This document shows, one piece after another, positions 1 through 8,450 of a stretch of 64,000 bases of DNA (positions are counted from its first letter, which is position 1; every line of letters begins with the position of its first letter). This DNA comes from Nocardia transvalensis (lineage in GTDB: Bacteria > Actinomycetota > Actinomycetes > Mycobacteriales > Mycobacteriaceae). Below the pieces are notes generated by a model. It was given only the letters and a program-made list of their open reading frames with translations, ran no database searches and was not told the origin of the DNA. Made by a program: the position numbers and the translations under genes. The stretch lies in NCBI RefSeq assembly GCF_015477765.1, contig NZ_JADLQQ010000007.1, positions 124,001 to 188,000 of the forward strand, given 5' to 3'.

Positions 1-1
1 T

Positions 2-3000
2 CCGGTCTCGATGGACCGCGTGCTCACCCCGGTGCTGTCGGCCGCGCTGGCGCGGCTGGCGTCCACGTGCGCGGTCACCCTCAACACCGTAGTGCAGGCG
101 GCGTGGGGAATCGCCCTGGCCCATCGGCTCGATCGCAGCGACGTGGTCACCGGGACAACCGTCATGGGTCGTCCGGCCGACCTACCGGGTGTGGACACGA
201 TGATCGGTCTGTTCATCAACACCGTCCCCGCCCGGATCCGCCTCGATCCCGGCGAACCGGTCACCGCTCTGCTGACCCGGCTCCACACCGAGCAGACCCG
301 CCTACAGAACAGCCAGCACGTGAGCCTGACCGATATTCAGCGGGCCACCGGATTCGACGCGCTGTTCGACACCGGCATGGTGTTCGAGAACCTGCCCTCC
401 GATATGGGCGCACCCGCCACCGAGATCGGCGGTCTGCGCATCTCCGCCGAAGGCAGTGCGGGATACGATGAATCGCACTATCCACTCGGCCTGATCGCAG
501 TTCCCGGCGAGCGTTTGCGCCTTCGGGTCAGTCACGATCCGGCCGTCGTCACCGAGTCCGAGGCGGCGCTGCTCCTGGATCGTCTGGAGCGCATCCTGCA
601 GGGATTCGTGACCGATCCGGGGGTGCCCGTCGGTTCGCTGCCCAGCCTGCCGGACCGGCAACGCCGCGAGGTACTCTACACCCTCAACGACGCCCGAAAA
701 GCCTATCCGCCCAGTGCATTTCACCGGCTGTTCGAGGACCGGGCGCGGCGCACCCCCCATGCCGTCGCGCTGGTCGGTGACGACCTGCACGGTCATCGAA
801 CCGAACTGACCTACGCGGAACTCGATTCGCGAGCGACCGCACTGGCCGGTGTCCTCGCCGCGCGTGGGGTGGGGTCGGAGACGCTGGTCGCCCTCATGCT
901 GCCGCGCTGTCTCGAGGTGCCGATCGCCATGCTGGCCGTGCATAAGGCCGGTGGCGCCTTCCTGCCGATCGATTGGCAGTACCCGGCCGAGCGGATCGAG
1001 TTCATGCTCCGCGATGCCGCGCCCGCGCTCGCGCTGGCCTGCGCGCGGACCGCCGCGTCGGTTCCCGTCCGGCTCCCGACCGTGCTCATCGACGATGACG
1101 AGATAGGGCGTACGCCAACGGCTTTCGCCGACCCGGGTGTGCATCCCGACCGTGCTGCCTACCTGATCTACACATCGGGCTCGACCGGCACCCCCAAGGG
1201 CGTCGTCGTCACTCACCGAGGGGCCGCCACCTTCGCCGCCGCTACCCGCGACCGGTTGTTTCTCGACCCGGGCAGCCGGGTCCTGCAATTCGCCTCACCC
1301 AGCTTCGACGGCATCATCGGTGAGATCGTGCCGACCCTGGCCACCGGGGCCACCCTGGTCATCGCGCCCGCGGATCTGGGCGCAGGCGAGGAGTTGCGGC
1401 AGTGGATCGCGCGACAGGGGATCACCCATGCCGTACTGCCGCCGGCCGTGGTCGCCGAGGCCGAGGAGCAGCGGTGGCCGTTGCGCACGCTCGCTCTGGT
1501 CGGTGACGCCTGCCCCCGGGAACTGGTGGATGAGTTGGCTTCTCGGCTGACTCTCGTCAACGGCTACGGCCCCACCGAGATGACGGTATCGGTGACGCAG
1601 AGCGCCCCACTGTGTGCGGATGCGCAGACACCGCCGATCGGTCGGCCGCTCGACGACGTGCGCGTCTATCTCCTCGACCGGTGGCTGCAACCGGTCGCTC
1701 GTGGCGAGATCGGCGAGGTGTACGCGGGCGGGCCGGGAATTGCCCGCGGCTATCACCGCCAGCCCGGCCGGACGGCCGCGCGCTTCGTGGCCGACCCGTA
1801 CGGCGATCCCGGCGAAAGGCTGTACCGCACGGGCGATCTTGCGCGCTGGCGGCCCGACGGCCAGCTGGAGTTCGTGGCCCGCGCCGACGGCCAGATCAAG
1901 ATCCGTGGCTTCCGCGTCGATCCGCGCGAGATCGAGGCCGTGCTCGTCACGCGCCCCGACGTCGAACGCGCCCTCATGGTGGCGGCCGATCGTGACGGCG
2001 GGGATCAGCGCCTGCTGGCCTATGTGGTGGCCGCCGCCGGTGCCGCCCCCGACCCCGCCGCGCTGCGCGATCTGGTCGCAGCCCGCCTGCCCAGCTATAT
2101 GACACCGGCCGCCGTCACGGTGCTCGACCGCTTCCCGTTGACCGCCAACGGCAAGATCGACCGGGCGGCCCTGCCGGTGCCGGATCGTCGAGTGCTCGGG
2201 CAGGGGCGCGCGGCCCGCAACCATACCGAGGAGATCCTCTGCGGCATTGTCGCCGAGCTGCTCGGTCTCGACCACGTCCGTATCGATGACGACTTCTTCG
2301 ATCTGGGCGGGCATTCGCTGCTGGCGGCTCGGCTGGTGAGCCGGGTGCGCCGAGTCTTCGGTGTTGAACTGCCCGTGCGGGAGGTCTTCGGCGGGCGCAC
2401 CCCGGCCCGCATCGCCGCCGCCGTCGCCGCGAGCGGACGCGCGCACCGACGTGTGCGGCGCCATCCGGACCGACCGGCGGTGGTCCCGATGTCCTCTGCG
2501 CAGCAACGACTGTGGCTGATCAGCCGCGTCGACGGGGCAGGCAGCGCCTACAACATCCCGCTGCTGCTGAGGCTGGACGGCGATCTCGACCTCGCCGCAC
2601 TCGCCGCAGCCCTGCGCGACGTGGTGGCCCGCCACGAGACACTGCGCACCGTCTACGGCCAGGACGACACGCTGACCTGGCAGCGGGTGCTCGACGCGAC
2701 CCATGCGCGGGTGACCGCGGCCACCGACATCCCGGTGCTCACCAGCTCACCCGAATCGCTCACCGACGACCTGCATCGCGTCGTGGCCACACCGTTCGAT
2801 CTCGAGCGCGAAGCGCCGCTGCGTGCCCGACTGTTCGATGTCGACGGCGCTCGGCTGCTGTTGCTGGTCGTGCACCACATCGCCTGCGACGGATGGTCGT
2901 TGGGTCCGCTGATGAACGATCTGGCCCGCAGCTACACCGCCCGCCGCTCCGGGACGGCCCCGGTACTGCCCGACCTCGAGGTGCGCTACACCGACTATGC

Positions 3001-6000
3001 GCTCTGGCAGCGCAACGTGCTCGGCGCGCCCGACGATCCCTCCTCGACATTCGGTGCGCACCTGCGGTTCTGGCGGCGGTTCCTGGACGGGGCGCCGGAC
3101 GAGACGATCCTGCCGGCCGATCGCCCGCGCCCGATCGCGCCATCCCATCGCGGCGCCAGCCTCGATGTCGAGTTCGCCGACGATCTCCCGGATGCGTTGC
3201 GCGCGACCGCTTCCCGTCATCAGGCCAGCGTCTTCATGCTGCTGCACCTCGCCGTCGCGGTCGTGCTGTCGAAATTCGGGGCCGGTGACGACATCGTGGT
3301 CGGTACACCGGTGGCCGGGCGCACCGACGAGGCCCTGGAGGGGCTGGTCGGATTCTTCGTGAACACGGTCGTGCTGCGCGCCGCCGTGCCCGGCGATCGG
3401 ACTGTGGCCGAGGCGATCTCCGGTATTCGCGATGCGGACCTGGCGGCCTACGCACACCAGGATCTGCCGTTCGAGAATCTGGTCGACGCGCTCGATCCGG
3501 TGCGGGCGACCAACCGGCATCCGCTGTTCCAGGTGATGCTGAGCCTCGACGCCGCGACCGGGCACGATGTCGCTGCCCGGATCGTCGATGACACCGGCTT
3601 GCGGGTCACAGTCGAACCGGTCCGACCGCCGACGGCCCGTTTCGATCTCAGCTTCGCGTTTGCCGAACAGCGCGACGCCGACGGTCGCCCGCGACTGCGA
3701 CTGGTGCTGAACTACAACACCGATCTGTTCGACCGCTCCACCGCCGACGCGCTCGGCGCGGCACTGGTGCGGATGCTCGCGGCCGTCGTGCGCGATCCGG
3801 ACGCACGGTTGCGGGATCTGCCCGTGGACGACGCGGCCCAGCGATCGACGATGCTCGAGCGGTGGAACGCCACAGACCCGCGTCCGGGCCCGCGGACCCT
3901 GGTCGACCTTGTGGCACAACAGGTTCGTGCACATCCGGACCGACCGGCGGTATCGGATGCGAGTGCGCTGCTCACCTACGCCGAACTCGACCGGCGGGCC
4001 AACCGGCTGGCCAACCACCTGGCGCGGCACGTCCGCCCGGGCGAGGTGGTCGGGGTCGCGGTGCCGCGGTCGGTCGACTGGGTGGTTGCCTTGGTGGCGG
4101 TGCTGAAGGCCGGGGCCGCCTTCGCGGTCCTGGATCCCGACTACCCGGCCGAACGCCTGGTGCGCATGATTGTGGTGTCCGAGCCGACGCTGGTCCTCAC
4201 CACCTGCGCGCTGCTCGAGCGGGTACCCGGCCCGCGCCACCTGGCTATCGACGACCGGGCGACCGTTGCGGCGCTCGACGCCATGCCGGATCACCCACCG
4301 GCCGTGCCGCCGATAACTGTGGACCATCCCGCCTACGTCGTGTTCACCTCCGGCTCCACCGGGGAACCGAAAGGCATTCTCACCAGCCACCGCGGCCTGC
4401 CGGGTCTGGCGCAGGCATGCGCCGACGTGCTCAGCGTCGGATCGGACAGCCGAGTGCTGCAAGCGGTTTCGCCGAGCTTCGACGGAGCGGTCGGTGACCT
4501 CGTGCAAGCGCTGGCCTGTGGCGGACATCTCGTACTCGCTCCGCCCGGTCGGCTGCTCGGCGGCGAACTCGCCGAATTCCTTGCCGCACAGCAGATCACG
4601 CACCTGTTCTGTCCGCCTGCCGTGCTACAGACGATGCGGCCCGACGAGGTGCCGGACGGCCTCACCATCACCGCCGGAGGCGAGCCGCTGCCTGCGGCCG
4701 CTGCCGAGGCGTGGCGCGCACGCCACCGCCTGGTGAACGGCTATGGGCCCAGCGAGACAAGCGTATTCGCGACATTCCAGCCCGTCGGCGCGCACGATCT
4801 CGAACGCGGCGTCCCGATCGGCGCGCCCATCACCGGCAAGCGGATCTACATCCTCGACCGCTGGCTGCGTCCGGTGCCGATGGGCGTGACCGGTGAAATC
4901 TACATCGGCGGAACCGGTGTCGCGCTGGGATATCTGCGGCGCAGCGGCTTCACCGCCGAACGTTTCGTGGCCGACCCCTTCGGCGCGCCCGGTGCACGGC
5001 TGTATCGCACCGGTGACCTGGGCCGCTGGACACCCACCGGGACGATCGATTATGGCGGGCGCACCGACAATCAGGTCAAGGTCCGCGGTTTCCGCATCGA
5101 ACTCGCCGAGATCGAGCGAGCACTGCTGCGCGATGAAACCGTCGACCGTGCACACGTTCTCGTCCGCGAAGACCGGCCGGGGGACAAGCGCATCGTCGCC
5201 TATGTCAGCGCACGGTCCGCTCCGGCGTCGAGCGTCGAAATCCGTGGTCGGCTCGCCCGCACCCTGCCCGCCTTCATGATCCCGTCCGCGATCGTCGAGA
5301 TCGACCGCTGGCCCCTGACTCCCAACGGGAAGGTGGCGGCCGACCAGCTGCCGTCACCGGCCGAGACGGCCGAGTCAGTGTCGCGCAGACCGCAGACCCC
5401 GGCCGAGCAGGTGGTATGCAGCATCTTCGCTGACGTGCTCGGCGTGCCCGAGATGGGAATGGACGACAACTTCTTCGAATACGGCGGGCATTCGCTGCTC
5501 GCCGCGGGCCTGGTGAATCGCCTACGTGAGGTGGTGGATCCGGAACTCACCATCCGCGATCTGTTCGATCGCCCTACTCCGGCCGCCATCATGCGGCGCC
5601 ACACCGGCAGTCCCGGCTCCGCGCGCATGCTGCGACCGCTGCTGCCCCTACGCCCGAGAGGGACGCGTGCGCCGCTGTTCTGCATCCACCCGTTCGCCGG
5701 AATCGCCTGGTGCTACGTCGGCCTGGCGCGGGAGATCGACCCGGAGGTCCCGCTGTATCTGCTGCAGGCTCGTGGTCTGGATGGGGCGAGCCCGCTGCCA
5801 GCGAGCCTGTCGGAGATGGCCGCCGACTACATCGAGCAGATGAAATCCGTCCAGCCCGAAGGGCCGTACCGCCTGCTGGGGTGGTCCACCGGTGGCGTCA
5901 TCGCCCAGCACGTGGCCGCGATGCTCACCGAATCGGGTGCCGAGGTCGATGTGGTGGCGATGCTCGACACTCATCCCGCCGACGAGATCGGCGTCGCCGA

Positions 6001-7105
6001 GGTGACCGAGGCGAATGTGCTTCGACTGCTGCTCGAGCAGGCCGGCGTCGAGGACTCGGAGCTGCTGGACGCGGAACCGACCATCGCCCGGGTCGCGGAG
6101 CTGCTGCGCACCTCGGCGTCGATCACGGTGGCCGCCGCCGTCGACGAGACGGCCATCGCGGCGATCGTGCGGGTGTGCCAGAACACCGCGGCCGTGCTGG
6201 CCAAGCACAGACCGGTCGCGGCCGACACCGACCTGGTGTACTTCACGGCCGGACGCGGCGAGAGTCCCGAGGTGCCCGGTGTGCGGCGCTGGCACCCATA
6301 TGTCGCCGGACGCATCAGTGAGCACCTCGTAGCGCACACGCATGCGGAGATGACCTCGGCCGCGGCGCTGGCCGAGATCGGCCCGAGGCTCAACTCCGTC
6401 CTCACCGGGCGAGGGCTTCCGTCTGCGCCGGCGGGTCACCGATATGCGGAACTCGTCGAATCAGGCTGCGGCACAGTCGAAGCGGAGGGTCTGGTGCGGG
6501 CCCACGGCATCGTGTCCGACTGGCTCGATCGGTATATTTGCGAACCATCCGAGCACCTCGGGCGCAGTGGACCGGTCTGCCCCTTCGTGCGTCCCGCACT
6601 CAACAGCCGCAATCTGTCGTTCGTCTACCACCACGGCATCGACGGGACGGACCCGCGGGCGCTCGCGGAGCTGCTGCGGCGCGAGCTGAACCGGTTCCGC
6701 AGGAGATCGGCCGAGGCCACCAAATCCGGTGTGTCCCTGGAAAGTGCGCTCATTGTGCTGCCCGATCTCGTCCCGGATCGATATCGCGTGCTCGACGAGA
6801 TATACCCGCAGTTGAAGGAGTACGCCGTCGACAACGGGCTGATGGTCGGTCAGTTCCATCCGGTCTGCGACGAACCGGCCGTGCGGAACCCGATCTTCCC
6901 GATCTCCCGCTCGCCGCTGCCGCTGGTCGCGGTCCGGCTGATGGCGCCGCACGACATTCTGTTCCTCACCGACAGCAGGCATTGGTTCGACAAATACCAC
7001 AAGCGGTTCGCATCGCATTTCCGGTCCGGAAAGGTCCGCGACGAGCTGATGCTGGCGCTGTACGAGCGGGCGGTCGGCCGATACGGACAGGGAGACGACC
7101 GATGA
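2..7105 (+). CDS. Non-ribosomal peptide synthetase, terminal part (C-A-PCP-C-A-PCP-TE plus C-terminal extension), 5' truncated by window edge
   Basis: Adenylates two amino acids, holds them on carrier proteins, condenses them and releases the product. The frame is open at the window edge and the first ~225 residues are only the C-terminal half of a condensation domain, so the gene begins upstream. Counting from the ATG at 11: A1 ~235-725 (YTSGSTGTPKG near 383), PCP1 with GGHSLL near 768, C2 with HHIACDG near 955, A2 ~1290-1780, PCP2 with GGHSLL near 1826, thioesterase with GWSTGG near 1956. Residues ~2140-2364 are an extra domain (CPFVRPAL, HPVCDEPAVRNP, SPLPLVAVR) resembling what I know as DUF6875. 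Ten-residue codes read by eye (A1 about DGGVAVGVS, A2 about DGGFIAGVF) match no substrate I can name. The stop overlaps the next start (ATGA). Function is certain, product unknown. Confidence 0.95.
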   Translation, partial: PVSMDRVLTPVLSAALARLASTCAVTLNTVVQAAWGIALAHRLDRSDVVTGTTVMGRPADLPGVDTMIGLFINTVPARIRLDPGEPVTALLTRLHTEQTRLQNSQHVSLTDIQRATGFDALFDTGMVFENLPSDMGAPATEIGGLRISAEGSAGYDESHYPLGLIAVPGERLRLRVSHDPAVVTESEAALLLDRLERILQGFVTDPGVPVGSLPSLPDRQRREVLYTLNDARKAYPPSAFHRLFEDRARRTPHAVALVGDDLHGHRTELTYAELDSRATALAGVLAARGVGSETLVALMLPRCLEVPIAMLAVHKAGGAFLPIDWQYPAERIEFMLRDAAPALALACARTAASVPVRLPTVLIDDDEIGRTPTAFADPGVHPDRAAYLIYTSGSTGTPKGVVVTHRGAATFAAATRDRLFLDPGSRVLQFASPSFDGIIGEIVPTLATGATLVIAPADLGAGEELRQWIARQGITHAVLPPAVVAEAEEQRWPLRTLALVGDACPRELVDELASRLTLVNGYGPTEMTVSVTQSAPLCADAQTPPIGRPLDDVRVYLLDRWLQPVARGEIGEVYAGGPGIARGYHRQPGRTAARFVADPYGDPGERLYRTGDLARWRPDGQLEFVARADGQIKIRGFRVDPREIEAVLVTRPDVERALMVAADRDGGDQRLLAYVVAAAGAAPDPAALRDLVAARLPSYMTPAAVTVLDRFPLTANGKIDRAALPVPDRRVLGQGRAARNHTEEILCGIVAELLGLDHVRIDDDFFDLGGHSLLAARLVSRVRRVFGVELPVREVFGGRTPARIAAAVAASGRAHRRVRRHPDRPAVVPMSSAQQRLWLISRVDGAGSAYNIPLLLRLDGDLDLAALAAALRDVVARHETLRTVYGQDDTLTWQRVLDATHARVTAATDIPVLTSSPESLTDDLHRVVATPFDLEREAPLRARLFDVDGARLLLLVVHHIACDGWSLGPLMNDLARSYTARRSGTAPVLPDLEVRYTDYALWQRNVLGAPDDPSSTFGAHLRFWRRFLDGAPDETILPADRPRPIAPSHRGASLDVEFADDLPDALRATASRHQASVFMLLHLAVAVVLSKFGAGDDIVVGTPVAGRTDEALEGLVGFFVNTVVLRAAVPGDRTVAEAISGIRDADLAAYAHQDLPFENLVDALDPVRATNRHPLFQVMLSLDAATGHDVAARIVDDTGLRVTVEPVRPPTARFDLSFAFAEQRDADGRPRLRLVLNYNTDLFDRSTADALGAALVRMLAAVVRDPDARLRDLPVDDAAQRSTMLERWNATDPRPGPRTLVDLVAQQVRAHPDRPAVSDASALLTYAELDRRANRLANHLARHVRPGEVVGVAVPRSVDWVVALVAVLKAGAAFAVLDPDYPAERLVRMIVVSEPTLVLTTCALLERVPGPRHLAIDDRATVAALDAMPDHPPAVPPITVDHPAYVVFTSGSTGEPKGILTSHRGLPGLAQACADVLSVGSDSRVLQAVSPSFDGAVGDLVQALACGGHLVLAPPGRLLGGELAEFLAAQQITHLFCPPAVLQTMRPDEVPDGLTITAGGEPLPAAAAEAWRARHRLVNGYGPSETSVFATFQPVGAHDLERGVPIGAPITGKRIYILDRWLRPVPMGVTGEIYIGGTGVALGYLRRSGFTAERFVADPFGAPGARLYRTGDLGRWTPTGTIDYGGRTDNQVKVRGFRIELAEIERALLRDETVDRAHVLVREDRPGDKRIVAYVSARSAPASSVEIRGRLARTLPAFMIPSAIVEIDRWPLTPNGKVAADQLPSPAETAESVSRRPQTPAEQVVCSIFADVLGVPEMGMDDNFFEYGGHSLLAAGLVNRLREVVDPELTIRDLFDRPTPAAIMRRHTGSPGSARMLRPLLPLRPRGTRAPLFCIHPFAGIAWCYVGLAREIDPEVPLYLLQARGLDGASPLPASLSEMAADYIEQMKSVQPEGPYRLLGWSTGGVIAQHVAAMLTESGAEVDVVAMLDTHPADEIGVAEVTEANVLRLLLEQAGVEDSELLDAEPTIARVAELLRTSASITVAAAVDETAIAAIVRVCQNTAAVLAKHRPVAADTDLVYFTAGRGESPEVPGVRRWHPYVAGRISEHLVAHTHAEMTSAAALAEIGPRLNSVLTGRGLPSAPAGHRYAELVESGCGTVEAEGLVRAHGIVSDWLDRYICEPSEHLGRSGPVCPFVRPALNSRNLSFVYHHGIDGTDPRALAELLRRELNRFRRRSAEATKSGVSLESALIVLPDLVPDRYRVLDEIYPQLKEYAVDNGLMVGQFHPVCDEPAVRNPIFPISRSPLPLVAVRLMAPHDILFLTDSRHWFDKYHKRFASHFRSGKVRDELMLALYERAVGRYGQGDDR

Positions 7106-8154
7106 CGATCGAGCTGAGCTACGACCCCGCGTCCGATCGGCGGGCGAGCGACCCGATTCGGATGCGGCGCATGCTGTACGGCCCGCTGCTGTCGCGAGCG
7201 CTGTGTGCGGTCGCCGAACTCGGAATTCCCACCCTGCTGGCGGCGGGGGAGGCGACGGTCGCGGAGTTGGCCGCCCGCACCGGCTCCGACGCGTCGGTGC
7301 TCGGCACCGTGTTGCGCAGCCTCACCGCCTTCGAGGTATTCAGCGAACCCGCCCCCGGTCGGTTCGCACTCACCTCGCTCGGTGCGACCCTGTTGCCCGG
7401 CAGCCCCGGCAGCGCACTGCCCACCGCCCTGCTGGCCGCCGGTGAGATCGGCGCGGCATGGAACGAGCTGGCGACCACCGTGCGCACCGGCCAGCCCGCC
7501 TTCGATCACGTCCACGGCACCGACTTCTTCTCGTATGCCAGTGCGCACCGGCGGTTTCGGGAGATCTTCGATGCCTCCCAAGTGGCGGGGATGCATCTGG
7601 AGCTGGGAAACCTACTGCGCGCCATGGATTTTGATGCCTATCACACAATCGTTGATGTGGGTGGCGGTGACGGCGCGCTGGTAGAGGCGATCCTCGATGC
7701 GTATGCCGGTCCGCGCGCGGTGCTGTTCGATCTTCCGTCGGTCGTAGCCGCGGCGCGCAAGCGGCTGGCAGGCCGTCCGTCTGCGGCCAGAATTCGCTGT
7801 GTCGCCGGAGATTTCGACGCGGGAGTGCCGCCGGATGCCGATTTGTATCTCCTGCGGCACATCATGCACGACTGGTCGGATGATCGGTGCGTGGCGATCC
7901 TGCGCCGGTGCCGTGCGGCGATGATCCCGGGCGGCCGGGTGATGATCGTCGACCGAATGGCGGCACGTACCGCCAGTGGCGGTGAGGAAGCGCAGATCAC
8001 CGCCCTCATGACCCTGTACATGCTCACGGTCGTCCAGGGCCGCGAACGCACCCGCGAGGAATTCACGACCCTGCTGAATCGCGCCGGGCTAGTGATGGAT
8101 TCGGTGACACCGATAGCGGGGGACACCGTCGTCCTGGTCGCGAGTTCGACCTGA
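7102..8154 (+). CDS. SAM-dependent O-methyltransferase (Methyltransf_2 / acetylserotonin O-methyltransferase type)
   Basis: A 350-residue small-molecule methyltransferase. The N-terminal winged-helix dimerisation part (~20-110) is followed by a Rossmann SAM-binding domain with glycine motif VDVGGGDGAL near residue 180 and the family signature LLRHIMHDWSDDRC near 250, whose His is the usual catalytic base in this family. I chose the ATG that overlaps the NRPS stop (ATGA) over longer in-frame readings because those lie antisense to or inside NRPS coding sequence. Translational coupling to the NRPS suggests it methylates the peptide or an aromatic building block; the substrate is inference. Confidence 0.92.
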   Translation: MTIELSYDPASDRRASDPIRMRRMLYGPLLSRALCAVAELGIPTLLAAGEATVAELAARTGSDASVLGTVLRSLTAFEVFSEPAPGRFALTSLGATLLPGSPGSALPTALLAAGEIGAAWNELATTVRTGQPAFDHVHGTDFFSYASAHRRFREIFDASQVAGMHLELGNLLRAMDFDAYHTIVDVGGGDGALVEAILDAYAGPRAVLFDLPSVVAAARKRLAGRPSAARIRCVAGDFDAGVPPDADLYLLRHIMHDWSDDRCVAILRRCRAAMIPGGRVMIVDRMAARTASGGEEAQITALMTLYMLTVVQGRERTREEFTTLLNRAGLVMDSVTPIAGDTVVLVASST

Positions 8155-8450
8155 CGACCAGTTCGACCTTGCCGGTTGTCCTGGCTCCCGACGGGGCCGT
8201 GTGGAATATTCTGCCTGCCCCTGACTCGGTCGCTGTACCGGAGATCGCCGCCGCCTCGCTGGAAGTTCCGGCATGGTGTTCCAACTCGTCGACGCGGGTG
8301 GTGAGGAACTCCGGCGACAGCTATTCGCTGCGGGCGTCGCGGCGCGTACCCACCGACATCCCGGAAGATCCGTCGAGATCAGCCATGAGCGAACGATGTT
8401 GTGGCACAGGGGTATCCGGCCGGATCGAGGGCGGGTAGACTGAGTCGACT

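Noticed and set aside
1295..2704. Long minus-strand frames opposite the first NRPS
   Set aside because: Shadows produced by high GC content; low-complexity, no domains, fully inside a real gene on the other strand.
8169..8438. An 89-codon plus-strand frame between the methyltransferase and S9 genes
   Set aside because: No ribosome site of note, no family-like sequence; better read as a promoter-containing gap.
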